Positions 10,031 to 18,445 of a stretch of DNA of 64,000 nucleotides are shown one piece after another. The notes under the pieces are model-generated. The model saw only the letters and a list, made by a program, of their open reading frames with translations. It made no database searches and was not told where the DNA came from. The first letter of the stretch is position 1. Each line of letters opens with the position of its first letter. Position numbers and translations under genes: made by a program. Where the stretch lies: contig CAVYGO010000002.1 of NCBI GenBank assembly GCA_963768085.1, positions 1 through 64,000 on the forward strand, in the 5' to 3' direction. This DNA comes from Pukyongia sp963768085. GTDB taxonomy: Bacteria; Bacteroidota; Bacteroidia; Flavobacteriales; Flavobacteriaceae.

Positions 10031-10279
10031 GATTTCGGGCTTTTGCAATTTTTTAATGTCGGAAGATAACAATAAATCTTTGGGATGTCAATAGATAATA
10101 TTTCAAAACATTGGAATTAAATAGATGCTCAACTTCCCGAATTTTAATTAAATCGCTGAGCTATCTTATTACATTATAGTTAATTAACAAAGAGGCGGGC
10201 TACTTTAACGTAAATATAACAAGGGACAAAAACTATTGATACTACCTTGAAACTATAAACACTCAATCAATACAATACG

Positions 10280-11383
10280 ATGAAACAAAACAACCTTTTA
10301 AAAGTGTTACTATGCTTATTTGTTATAGTAAGTTTCACGGCAAAAGCCCAATTGAACACACCACGGGGAAGCCAGAAAGCAACGGTTTCTCAAACCGTAG
10401 GAATTACAAAGATCTATATTGAATATTCAAGGCCAAGCGTTAATGGCCGGGAAATTTGGGGTAAGTTGGTACCCTATGGAATGAATAACCTGGGCTTCGG
10501 AACTGCAATTGAATCGCCCTGGAGAGCAGGTGCGAATGAAAATACCATCATCAAATTTACCGACGATGTTACCATTGGCGGAAAAAACGTGAAAGCCGGG
10601 AAGTATGGACTTCATGTTGTGGTTAATGAAGATAACACCGCTATGATAGTACTTTCCCACAATCACAGAGCCTGGGGGAGTTACTTCTACGATCCGGCCG
10701 ATGACGCGCTTAACCTGGTTGTAAACACAGAGACGATTCCCCATACCGAGCAGCTTACCTACCATTTTATGGATGTAACACCTAATTCGGCAACGGTGGC
10801 CTTAGATTGGGAAAAGAAACGAATTCCGTTTACGGTAGAAGTGGATGTTACCAATATCGTGCTGGCTGATATTCGCAGTGATCTTCAAAATGAGCCTGGA
10901 TTTAGCAGGCAAACCTGGGAACAGGCTGCTAATTTCTCATTGAACAACGGTGGAGACCTTGACGAGGCCCTGGGTTGGATCGATGGTGCGATTGCCGGAC
11001 AGTTCTTTAGTCAGGCGACTTTCAATAATCTTCAGATCAAATCGCAAATCCTTACCAAGCAGGGCAAAACAGCGGCATCGGAGGCTACTTTAAATGAAGC
11101 TCTGGATGTTGCCACAGTTTTAGAAGCCCATCAATACGGAAGGACATTGATTGGACAAGGGGAGAAAGAAAAGGCGATGAAGGTCTTTAAAATGAATGCC
11201 GAAAAACACAAAAATACCTGGCCGGTTGATTATGGAATGGCACGGGCACATTCAGCTATGGGCAACTATCGTGTGGCACTGAAGCATTTAAAAAAGGCTT
11301 TGGATCGGGCACCAAATAAGCCGAACAAGGATGCGATTTTAGCTAATATCGAGAAACTGGAAAGTAGTCAGGACATTAATTAA
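10280..11383 (+). CDS. DUF2911 domain-containing secreted protein with TPR-like C-terminus
   Basis: Protein of 367 residues with a signal peptide ending at KAQ (about residue 23). Residues about 24-165 carry the DUF2911 pattern: PRGSQKATVSQTVG, IEYSRPSVNGREIWG, a PWRAGANENT segment and a KAGKYGLHVV strand. Residues about 215-365 are helical repeats (TPR-like, ending ALDRAPNKPNKDAI). DUF2911 proteins are common in Bacteroidota and uncharacterised. The gene has a 200-base upstream region and is closed by a strong intrinsic terminator, so it appears monocistronic. Confidence 0.88.
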   Translation: MKQNNLLKVLLCLFVIVSFTAKAQLNTPRGSQKATVSQTVGITKIYIEYSRPSVNGREIWGKLVPYGMNNLGFGTAIESPWRAGANENTIIKFTDDVTIGGKNVKAGKYGLHVVVNEDNTAMIVLSHNHRAWGSYFYDPADDALNLVVNTETIPHTEQLTYHFMDVTPNSATVALDWEKKRIPFTVEVDVTNIVLADIRSDLQNEPGFSRQTWEQAANFSLNNGGDLDEALGWIDGAIAGQFFSQATFNNLQIKSQILTKQGKTAASEATLNEALDVATVLEAHQYGRTLIGQGEKEKAMKVFKMNAEKHKNTWPVDYGMARAHSAMGNYRVALKHLKKALDRAPNKPNKDAILANIEKLESSQDIN

Positions 11384-11395
11384 TTATACGAACTG

Positions 11396-11440
11396 AAACA
11401 GTCGTATACTCAGTAGGAGTATGCGACTGTTTATTTTTTT
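11396..11440 (+). terminator. Intrinsic terminator of the DUF2911 gene
   Basis: A 16-base-pair inverted repeat (arms 11396-11411 and 11417-11432, one G-T wobble) with a five-base loop is followed by A and a run of seven T at 11434-11440. It lies 13 bases after the stop codon of the upstream plus-strand gene. Confidence 0.92.
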
Positions 11441-11460
11441 GAACGAATTATTTAGGCTGT

Positions 11461-11886
11461 TTACCTTTTCGAAAAGGTGTAGAACGAATACCCCAATTCA
11501 AGATCTTCTATATCGGTTCCCTGTAGTTTCCCTCCGGCTTTCTTAGCATGATGATTTAAAGGAAACGCATTGTGCAGCGTCCATTCCACCAGAGGCTTTC
11601 CGGATGCGTCCTTCAAATACAACAACACCCGTACTTTGGCGGGCAAATTTCCCTCTTCCGTTGCAGGAGCGCACCACTGCATTAATTTAGACCCCGAAAC
11701 CGATTTTCCTTTTTTTAGTATAATGCTTGCCGTTTTAGGTAAGGAAGGTAAACGGTATTTGAAGGGATGTTCTCCGGGCAGTAAGGCATGTTTTATAACT
11801 GGTTCTGTTGATACTCCGTCAACGGCTTCAAAAGCGGTTTGTTCGCCATTAGCAGATAATTCGAAATAGAAATCGGATGAATTCAT
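11461..11886 (-). CDS. Solitary phage tail tube protein (gp19/Pvc1-like)
   Basis: Protein of 141 residues. The pattern fits the T4 gp19-like tail-tube family (TIGR02241 type) of contractile phages and extracellular injection systems. Visible family features are FYFELSANGEQTAFEAVDGV near the N-terminus, then FKYRLPSLPKTASIILKKG, a KLMQWC segment, VRVLLYLKDASGKPLVEWTL and NAFPL, and a final DIEDLELGY strand. In injection systems such proteins stack as hexamers to form the inner tube. No sheath, baseplate, spike or ATPase gene is nearby, so this copy stands alone between a DUF2911 gene and a broken T9SS gene. It could be a domesticated remnant or an accessory tube subunit acting with a system elsewhere. 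The assignment is by pattern only. Confidence 0.72.
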   Translation of the reverse strand: MNSSDFYFELSANGEQTAFEAVDGVSTEPVIKHALLPGEHPFKYRLPSLPKTASIILKKGKSVSGSKLMQWCAPATEEGNLPAKVRVLLYLKDASGKPLVEWTLHNAFPLNHHAKKAGGKLQGTDIEDLELGYSFYTFSKR

Positions 11887-11983
11887 AAGGTCTTATTAAT
11901 CGTGTTATTCGAGCTGAATATTAAAGGTAATGAAAAAAAGTTAACCCCTTATAGCTTCCCGTCTCGAAATGATATTTAACAAC

Positions 11984-12013
11984 AAAAAAGGCGACTCCCT
12001 GGAGAGCCGCCTT
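11984..12013 (-). terminator. Intrinsic terminator (minus strand) of the DUF4394-like gene
   Basis: An imperfect inverted repeat with GGCG...CGCC arms and a CTC/GAG inner part (about 11988-12013) is followed, on the minus strand, by a T-run corresponding to the A-run at 11984-11989. It lies about 25 bases past the stop of the minus-strand gene ending at 12039. Confidence 0.8.
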
Positions 12014-12038
12014 ACAATTAAACTAATATGAAAAAAAA

Positions 12039-13207
12039 TTACTGCTTAATAATCTTGTACATTCCGGCCTGACCATCTACCACTGCGGAGCACAGGTATT
12101 GGCCGCTCGCCAGGTATGAAATATTCAATTCGGAATTTAATGCGTCTACAGGTTGATACATTACTCTTCGGCCTTGCATATCATAAATAGAAACACTTTC
12201 TATCTTGTCCCGGGCTTGCAGGAAGATCGAATCACCCGCCGGATTGGGATAGATCTGGAATAGCTTTTTCAGATTATCACCCACCGAAAGGCTGGTATCG
12301 GGATTAGCGATCCATGCAAATTGAGACAGGGTACCCACCAGGATGATCCCAATGAGGGTCGTTAGCCCTGTGAGAATATTAACGATCCTCAATTCTGAAT
12401 CGAATACTGTATTGTTAAAAGCAGACAAGAGTATCACTCCGGCCACAAAGCTCAGAGCCATGCCCTGGCCGAAGTTTGCGTCAAAGCCTATAGCACCGAT
12501 GAGTATCGCCAAGCCGGTAAGTTTATTAATGCTGAAAATACTGTCATTATCTATATCCAGGGCAAAGAAATTCCCGGCAAGTGTCGCTGCCAAGGCTATT
12601 CCCAAGGTCATACCTGTTATACCCACATTATTACCGCCGCAATGGTAACCAGATTAATGATAAGAAATGTTGTCTGTATCGCATCGGTAGATAATGCATA
12701 TAATGTTCCATCGGTCGGGTCCATCTCCAATCCCGTTATACTTTCTCCCACCGGAATACCTGTTATGGCTCCCAACAAAGTATACACTCCAGTAAGTATT
12801 ACCAGGGAATATAAATTATTATTATTATCCACGACATAGGCCATGGTCCCATCGGCATTAGAGGCACCCGCGCCTTCGAAATTTGGGTTTACAATAGGTG
12901 AACTGTTTATCGGTGTAAACACAGCCGGATTTCCTTTATCGAATTTTCCGTAAGTCTCACTTTGATTTTCAACCCCGAAAATATCGGATCCTCCGATACG
13001 CATATCAACAACCGGGGTATCAGAGTCTCTAACGAAGTGCGCTCTTAGAAGGGCGATCTCTTCGGGAGAGAAAACTGCAGTAACACATTCATGTGTAGTT
13101 TTGTTTTTTCGTTCCAGGAGTTCTGATAAAGAGGCGGTGGACTGTGTGAGGACGGGTAATGCAAAAAGCATACAGCTCAGCATTACGAGAGAGTGTAAGG
13201 CTTTCAT
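12039..13207 (-). pseudogene. Frameshifted T9SS-sorted DUF4394-like propeller protein
   Basis: Two overlapping reading frames (13207 down to 12617, and 12626 down to 12039) encode consecutive parts of one protein. The first has a signal peptide (to about residue 22) and repeat units such as LVILTGVYTLLGAITG followed by SITGLEMDPTDGTLYALST. The second continues the same repeat style (KLTGLAILIGAIGFD, ILTGLTTLIGIILVG) and ends with a T9SS sorting domain (IYPNPAGDSIFLQ ... GMYKIIKQ). A single missing base near 12640 joins them: adding one base inside the GCGGCG stretch of the coding strand restores the expected junction (INLVTIAAGNNVGITGM). It is either a true frameshift mutation or an assembly error. 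If intact, it would be a surface-exported beta-propeller-like protein of about 390 residues, function unknown. Confidence 0.75.
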
Positions 13208-13331
13208 AATTGATTATAATTAGTTAGTTACCAGAAAGATACGAAAAAAATGATACGTTTTTAATTTTTCTTTTATTTTTTGGCCTAAAAGAAAAATGAA
13301 GTAATGAATCGCCAATCACTGACGGAATCAA

Positions 13332-14180
13332 CTAACGAACATTATTTTCGCACAAAGCAGAAGCTCCCAATACAGGAAGGTTGGGGTGGGTGGATACCTC
13401 AATTGCCAGATGTGAGATTTGCTTTGGATACGGAAAATCTGCGATGGTCTGTCTCATAGATGATTCGAAATATTGATACGCTTTCGAAATAGATCCTCCT
13501 AGAATTATTGCCTCGGGTGCGTACATAAAAAGTATGATCTTCAAGGCCTCCCCTAAATGAATCCCGAATTCGTCGAATGCCTCCACAGCTATCAGTTCAC
13601 CGCTACGGGCAGCCTCGTGTATCTGTTTCGCAGTTCTATCGTATTCTCTGGTAAAGAAGAAACTACCGGCATATTCTTCAACGATACCATCTTTATAGGG
13701 TAGCATACCAATTTCTCCCGCACCGCACATCACCCCATTGTATAATTGATTATCAATAATAATTCCCATACCGAGTCCGGTTCCAACAGACAGTCCAACA
13801 AAATTATCGAACAATTGTCCTTTCCCGAACATCTTTTCAGCAAGTACAAAACAGTTCGCATCATTGTTTAATACCACCGGAACCTCATATTTATTTTCTA
13901 AGATCTCCTTTAGATGAATTTCCTTCCAGGCAGGGATATTCTGTATGTCGTAAATTATACCTTTACTCGTGTCTACTATCCCGGGAACACCTATGCCAAT
14001 TCCTTTTACTTCTGATGTTATTACCTGGTCTATCGCCGATGTCAACGTGGATAAAACATCGGCGGCCTTTCCGCTACTGTTAATGTTTTTGCTGACTTCA
14101 TCCACCAGCATTCCACTTTTCACGCGACCCACATTAAAATTGGTTCCTCCCAGATCAACACCTATGTATTCCTTACTCAT
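13332..14180 (-). CDS. ROK family protein (putative sugar kinase)
   Basis: Protein of 282 residues with the ROK fold: an N-terminal phosphate-1 motif in EYIGVDLGGTNFNVG, a GVPGIVDTSKGIIYD strand, NNDANCFVLAEK, and GLSVGTGLGMGIIID, as in bacterial glucokinases and N-acetylmannosamine/fructokinase relatives. The zinc-binding cysteine cluster (CxCGxxGCxE) that normally follows the GE(I/F)G segment is absent; the sequence there reads GEIGMLPYKDGIVEEYAG. The start ATG overlaps the TGA of the MFS permease gene by four bases, which implies translational coupling, so the likely role is phosphorylation of a sugar imported by that permease. The exact sugar is unknown; a kinase without the zinc site is not unprecedented. 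Confidence 0.88.
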   Translation of the reverse strand: MSKEYIGVDLGGTNFNVGRVKSGMLVDEVSKNINSSGKAADVLSTLTSAIDQVITSEVKGIGIGVPGIVDTSKGIIYDIQNIPAWKEIHLKEILENKYEVPVVLNNDANCFVLAEKMFGKGQLFDNFVGLSVGTGLGMGIIIDNQLYNGVMCGAGEIGMLPYKDGIVEEYAGSFFFTREYDRTAKQIHEAARSGELIAVEAFDEFGIHLGEALKIILFMYAPEAIILGGSISKAYQYFESSMRQTIADFPYPKQISHLAIEVSTHPNLPVLGASALCENNVR

Positions 14181-15439
14181 GATACAGATTTCTTTTTAAG
14201 TTGAATGGTACTATTATTTACTAAAGGTTTCGCCCAAAATCCGATCGACGCAATGAATAGTAAAGGCAACACCAGGAAGATGAGGCCTGTTTTTAAACTG
14301 AACATATCACCCACAAAACCTACGATGAGTGGCATAACGGCGCCGCCAGCTATGCCGGTACATAAAATTCCTGACAAGGATCCATGATGATCCTTTACCG
14401 AATTGAGTCCTAATGAAAAAATGACAGACCACATTACCGAGATAAAGAACCCTATCATTGGAAATGCGATTAGAGCAACTTCTGAAGATCCTAAGATGGC
14501 AATACATAGACATGCCATGGTTATCATACTGGCACCTATCAGGATTTTCCGGCTATCGATAAATTTCAGCAACAGCAGTCCAAGAAGGCAACCTACGGTG
14601 AGCATAGCCCAAAAGTAGGACACGGTATTGGCTCCCGTAGTTTGAGCATCGAGTCCGTGATATTGATTCAGGAATTCCGAGATCCAGTTGCCAATGCCCT
14701 GTTCAGTTCCCACATAACAAAAAATACCGAAAAAATATAACAAGGTCCATTTGTTCTTCAGTAACGACAAATAGGATCTTTTGTCACCGGATCTTTCGGT
14801 ATCCTTCCGGGTGTAATCAGGATAGTTGGTAAATTGAACAATAAGGTATAGTAAGACCGCCAGCATAGCGAACACAATGTAAAGAGACACCCAGGGAAGC
14901 TCAGTGGGCACCAGGCTGCGCAATGATCCGGCTAGACCACCCTGCGAATCGTTATTATTTACCAGGTAGATATATAAATACGGGCTGGCAAAGGATGCGA
15001 GTCCGAACACCAGTTGCGCCATCACCGAATTAAAGGCAAAGTGTTCCTCACCACCGGCCACACGCAACATTGGGTTGATAATCACCTGTAATACCGCCAT
15101 GCTACACCCAAGGAAGAACAACGTACAACTGAACACCACATAACCGGGAAAGATGACAAATGCAATGCAGGCCAGGATAATGACGGCAAATGATACGGAA
15201 AGCAGGGTCTTATCACTGAACTTTTCGGAAAGAAATCCAGCGGGGATAGACATGACACCATAAGCGATAAAGAACGAAAAGGGCAGGAGACCGGCCAGGC
15301 TAAGACTGAGATCGAAGCTTTCCTTTACATCTACGATGATCGAATTAAGGATGTTGGTGATAAATGAGATGGCAAAGAAGATCACCATCACCAGCACAAC
15401 AATATGGTAATATCTTCTTGAGGAGGTTGGGTTGGTCAT
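14177..15439 (-). CDS. MFS sugar transporter (FucP/GluP/NagP-like)
   Basis: Protein of 420 residues with about twelve hydrophobic helices. The pattern resembles the sugar:proton symporter subfamily of MFS typical of Bacteroidota, with LLPFSFFIAYGVMSIPAGFL in helices 1-2 and an AVLQVIINPMLRVAGG segment, the equivalent of the NPYVTxLG region of FucP relatives. The C-terminal half includes GIAGGAVMPLIVGFVGDMF. It is coupled to the ROK kinase by a four-base overlap, and a GH130 glycosidase/phosphorylase lies upstream on the same strand. Uptake of a monosaccharide or small mannoside is the most plausible role. Confidence 0.88.
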   Translation of the reverse strand: MTNPTSSRRYYHIVVLVMVIFFAISFITNILNSIIVDVKESFDLSLSLAGLLPFSFFIAYGVMSIPAGFLSEKFSDKTLLSVSFAVIILACIAFVIFPGYVVFSCTLFFLGCSMAVLQVIINPMLRVAGGEEHFAFNSVMAQLVFGLASFASPYLYIYLVNNNDSQGGLAGSLRSLVPTELPWVSLYIVFAMLAVLLYLIVQFTNYPDYTRKDTERSGDKRSYLSLLKNKWTLLYFFGIFCYVGTEQGIGNWISEFLNQYHGLDAQTTGANTVSYFWAMLTVGCLLGLLLLKFIDSRKILIGASMITMACLCIAILGSSEVALIAFPMIGFFISVMWSVIFSLGLNSVKDHHGSLSGILCTGIAGGAVMPLIVGFVGDMFSLKTGLIFLVLPLLFIASIGFWAKPLVNNSTIQLKKKSVS

Positions 15440-15498
15440 TGGTCCTTTACTGAATTACCCCTTTGGGGTATTCATAAAAGTACTAAAACAATTTTGTT

Positions 15499-15684
15499 TC
15501 AGCTCTCAGGGGTATTCTCATCGTCCTTTTTCTTTTGATTGGCCCCTGCAAAAGCAGCACCGAAAGCAACTCCAACACCTGCTCCGATGCCGATACCTAT
15601 GGCGACGTTATCCATGGCCACTCCAATTGCTGCTCCCATCCCGATGCCAATAAGCATCCCATATATGTAATGTTTTAATTCCAT
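15499..15684 (-). CDS. Small glycine-rich membrane protein, unknown function
   Basis: Protein of 61 residues: a short polar N-terminus, then about 40 residues very rich in Gly, Ala, Ile and Val with small-xxx-small spacing (for example GIGMGAAIGVA and GIGIGAGVGVAFGAAFAG), and a charged tail (KKKDDENTPES). The pattern predicts two closely packed membrane helices or a glycine-zipper-like segment. It lies between the GH130 and MFS genes on the same strand. Not recognised as a named family. Confidence 0.65.
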   Translation of the reverse strand: MELKHYIYGMLIGIGMGAAIGVAMDNVAIGIGIGAGVGVAFGAAFAGANQKKKDDENTPES

Positions 15685-15749
15685 TGAAATATATTTTCAG
15701 TTAATATTCTATACCTAGTTGCTTCAACCATAAGTTACAGTCATTTTCT

Positions 15750-16910
15750 TTATTGCTTTTCAGGATCGTATATGGCAACCGCGATTTTCGAATCGGCCGT
15801 TCCATAGTACAAAAACCATTTTTCCTTGAAATACACCAGTCCTTCAACAAAACAAACTTCGTTCACTTCACCTACTTTCTCGTAATCCTTGTCTGGATGA
15901 ATGAAGTGGTTCTGGGTGCGGTCTATCAATTTGTAGGGTTCTTTGGCATCGAAGAGCGCCTGTCCGGCTGCGTAGGTAAATTTTGGAAGCTTAGGGTCAT
16001 TGAAATTTGATGCATTACTGGCATTATAGATCAATACGATCCCTTCATCTTTAATCAGGGCATAGGGACCTGGCTCCACGAGACGACTATCATAATAGCC
16101 CATTCGAGGATGCAACACAGAGATCCTTTTTCCGGATTCTTCATTGACGGCCACCTTCCAGTTGATCAGATCTTCTGAAGTTGCCATAAACAGATTTGTA
16201 TCACCAAAATACATCCAGTAAGAACCATTGATCTTTTTCGCAACCATATTGTTCCCCCGTTGCTCAGCGATGATAGCCCCTGCTTTGGACCAGGTATCCC
16301 TGAAAATGGAGTCTTTCATTACCAATCCGTGTTTGGTCCATGATTTCAGGTCGGGCGAAGAGGCAATGCTTAAACGGGCAGTTTTTCCATCATAAGATGT
16401 ATATGTCATAAAATAATCTCCCGATTCACTCTGCACTATTCTTGGATCTTCCACGCCGTCGAAGTAACAGAAATAGCAATCTTCGGTGTTTTCCTGCTTG
16501 CTGTTATCTTTTTGGTAGTTCCATTCGTACACCTTCATATCGTCCTTCTCCGGGTAAAAGACAGGAGCCTTTAGTTTTTCGAAATTCAGACCATCGGTAC
16601 TTACTGCCATTCCAATCCTGGACGTCCCTTGCAGGTCCTGTGCCCGATATAGCAGATAAACTGTATCATTTCGCACGACGGCAGTTGGATTCAGAACATT
16701 ACGTTCTTCCCAGCGCACTACAGTATCGGTTATGGGATCTGTGAAACTTAATTCGGGAGAAGGTTTGAGAATGGGATTTAGACTGTCTACTTTGGTGAAG
16801 TAGGGAAATGCCCAGGCCTGAGTTGTATCCTGAAGTTCCTTGTCCACGGGGGTTTTCTCCTGACAGCCGAGCACGATGAAAAGCAATGTAGTGAAAGTAA
16901 GAAATTTCAT
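15750..16910 (-). CDS. GH130-like glycosidase/phosphorylase lipoprotein
   Basis: Protein of 386 residues starting at the ATG at 16910, followed by a lipoprotein signal (lipobox around IVLGC, cysteine about residue 16). The body is a five-bladed beta-propeller glycosidase resembling family GH130. Visible features are RNVLNPTAVVRNDTVYLLYR, FDGVEDPRIVQ, DLKSWTKHG and a C-terminal YYGTADSKIAVAIY strand. GH130 enzymes phosphorolyse or hydrolyse beta-mannosides. The lipid anchor suggests action in the periplasm or on the cell surface, where hydrolysis is more likely than phosphorolysis. It is the first gene of a same-strand run with the MFS permease and ROK kinase. A GH43/GH32-type activity cannot be excluded. 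Confidence 0.8.
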   Translation of the reverse strand: MKFLTFTTLLFIVLGCQEKTPVDKELQDTTQAWAFPYFTKVDSLNPILKPSPELSFTDPITDTVVRWEERNVLNPTAVVRNDTVYLLYRAQDLQGTSRIGMAVSTDGLNFEKLKAPVFYPEKDDMKVYEWNYQKDNSKQENTEDCYFCYFDGVEDPRIVQSESGDYFMTYTSYDGKTARLSIASSPDLKSWTKHGLVMKDSIFRDTWSKAGAIIAEQRGNNMVAKKINGSYWMYFGDTNLFMATSEDLINWKVAVNEESGKRISVLHPRMGYYDSRLVEPGPYALIKDEGIVLIYNASNASNFNDPKLPKFTYAAGQALFDAKEPYKLIDRTQNHFIHPDKDYEKVGEVNEVCFVEGLVYFKEKWFLYYGTADSKIAVAIYDPEKQ

Positions 16911-17028
16911 TGGTTTGGATTTGTACATTGAAAGATACATTTTTCGGCAGCTATTAGAAATATAAAACAGTATGAATATCAAGATTAGCTAAGTTCCCTA
17001 TAGAAAACACTGCCTAAAAAATTAAGCC

Positions 17029-17036
17029 TACCTTTG
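17029..17036 (+). promoter_or_regulatory. Bacteroidota -7 element upstream of the DEAD-box helicase
   Basis: TACCTTTG matches the TAnnTTTG consensus exactly and lies 57 bases before the helicase ATG. No clear -33 TTTG was found at the expected distance. The resulting 5' leader of about 50 bases is AT-rich. Confidence 0.5.
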
Positions 17037-17092
17037 CAATTACTTAAAGAAATGACATTAAACTTATTCTTGTCCTTTCACAAAAATAATTT

Positions 17093-18349
17093 ATGTCATT
17101 TAATTCTCTCGGGCTGTCCGATGCCCTGCTAAGAGCTATTAGCAAAAAAGGATATAACGCACCTACTGTTATTCAGAAAAAAGCGATCCCTCATATTTTA
17201 GAAGGTAGGGACATACTGGCCTCCGCACAGACAGGTAGTGGAAAAACAGCTGGATTTGCACTTCCTATTATTCAATTATTAAGTAGTGAAAAGAAACCTC
17301 TTAATAAGCGACCGGTTCGCTCTCTTATTCTCACACCAACGCGTGAGCTCGCTGCCCAGGTTCAGGATGAATTCAGGGAGTATTCCGAATTTACGGATCT
17401 GAGATCTGCTGTGATATTTGGTGGTGTAAGTGCCGTGCCGCAAATACGAACCCTTCGCCAGGGCGTCGATGTTCTTGTAGCCACACCCGGAAGGTTGCTC
17501 GATCTTCACGAGCAAAAAGTGCTGTCGCTTGCTTCTGTAGAGATTCTGGTCCTGGATGAAGCAGACCGTATGCTGGATATGGGTTTTATCAGGGATATAA
17601 ACAGAATTCTGGCCTTGTTGCCCAAGCGACGACAAAGTCTGTTATTTTCTGCGACATTTTCGAAAGAGATAAAGAAACTTGCTGCCTCTATGCAGTACAA
17701 GCCTGTATTGATGAGTGCAACCCCCGAAAACACGGCGGTTGAAATAATCACCCAGCGTGTTTACAAAACCGATAAAGGCCTTAAATCCAAGCTGCTTACC
17801 AAGTTGATTTCTGAAGGGAACTGGCAACAGGTGCTGGTTTTTATGAGAACCAAGCACGGAGCGAATAAACTTTCGACCAAGCTGGAAAAAGCAGGGATAA
17901 GATCATCGGCTATTCATGGGAATAAAACCCAGGGTGCACGCACAAGGGCCCTGGACGGATTCAAAAAAGGAAAAGTTCGCGTGTTGGTAGCAACGGATAT
18001 TGCAGCTCGCGGATTGGATATTCCATTGCTTCCGCATGTAGTTAACTATGAATTGCCAAATATCCCGGAAGACTACGTGCATCGCATCGGAAGAACCGGT
18101 AGGGCAGGTGCCAGTGGAGAAGCCATTAGCATAGTGAGCGTAGACGAATATCAATTTCTCCGTGATATCGAAAAGCTGTTGAATGAACGTATTGAACTGG
18201 TGACGATCCCCGGATTTGAAACCACGGAAACACTTCAGGAAGTTCTGGATAAAAAGGCAGAGAACAAGGCTAACAATCAACGGGGTCGTCAAAATACGAG
18301 ACCCAAGAATTCCAATAATAGAGGACACAACAGAAGACGTAATAGATAA
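17093..18349 (+). CDS. DEAD-box RNA helicase (RhlE-like)
   Basis: Protein of 418 residues containing all core DEAD-box motifs in order: Q motif (F4 and TVIQKKAIP), motif I AQTGSGKT (45-52), Ia PTRELA, Ib TPGRL, motif II DEAD (155-158), motif III SAT (186-188), ARGLD and motif VI HRIGRTGRAG. The tail after about residue 385 is basic and rich in Asn, Arg and Gly, typical of RhlE-type helicases that bind RNA non-specifically. It should be cytoplasmic, with a role in ribosome assembly or RNA turnover, often cold-inducible in related bacteria. It is alone on its strand; the neighbour to the right is convergent. Confidence 0.95.
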   Translation: MSFNSLGLSDALLRAISKKGYNAPTVIQKKAIPHILEGRDILASAQTGSGKTAGFALPIIQLLSSEKKPLNKRPVRSLILTPTRELAAQVQDEFREYSEFTDLRSAVIFGGVSAVPQIRTLRQGVDVLVATPGRLLDLHEQKVLSLASVEILVLDEADRMLDMGFIRDINRILALLPKRRQSLLFSATFSKEIKKLAASMQYKPVLMSATPENTAVEIITQRVYKTDKGLKSKLLTKLISEGNWQQVLVFMRTKHGANKLSTKLEKAGIRSSAIHGNKTQGARTRALDGFKKGKVRVLVATDIAARGLDIPLLPHVVNYELPNIPEDYVHRIGRTGRAGASGEAISIVSVDEYQFLRDIEKLLNERIELVTIPGFETTETLQEVLDKKAENKANNQRGRQNTRPKNSNNRGHNRRRNR

Positions 18350-18371
18350 GGATGACACCTGACTATTTAAG

Positions 18372-18445
18372 TTAAATGTTCCATTCGCTCATAACATCAC
18401 GTAATTTATTGGGATAATCTGTGATGATACCATTCAAACTTCTGT
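18372..18445 (-). pseudogene. 3' remnant of a glycerophosphodiester phosphodiesterase gene
   Basis: Between the dienelactone-hydrolase gene and the helicase gene, one minus-strand frame reads about 28 codons ending NGIITDYPNKLRDVMSEW plus two residues and a TAA at 18372. This closely resembles the C-terminal end of GDPD-family glycerophosphodiesterases, which finish with a DGIITDYPD-type strand and helix. The frame is closed by an in-frame stop at about 18462, inside the neighbouring gene's 3' end, so only the tail is left. It appears to be debris of a deletion that placed the hydrolase gene next to it. This rests on a short match. Confidence 0.5.
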
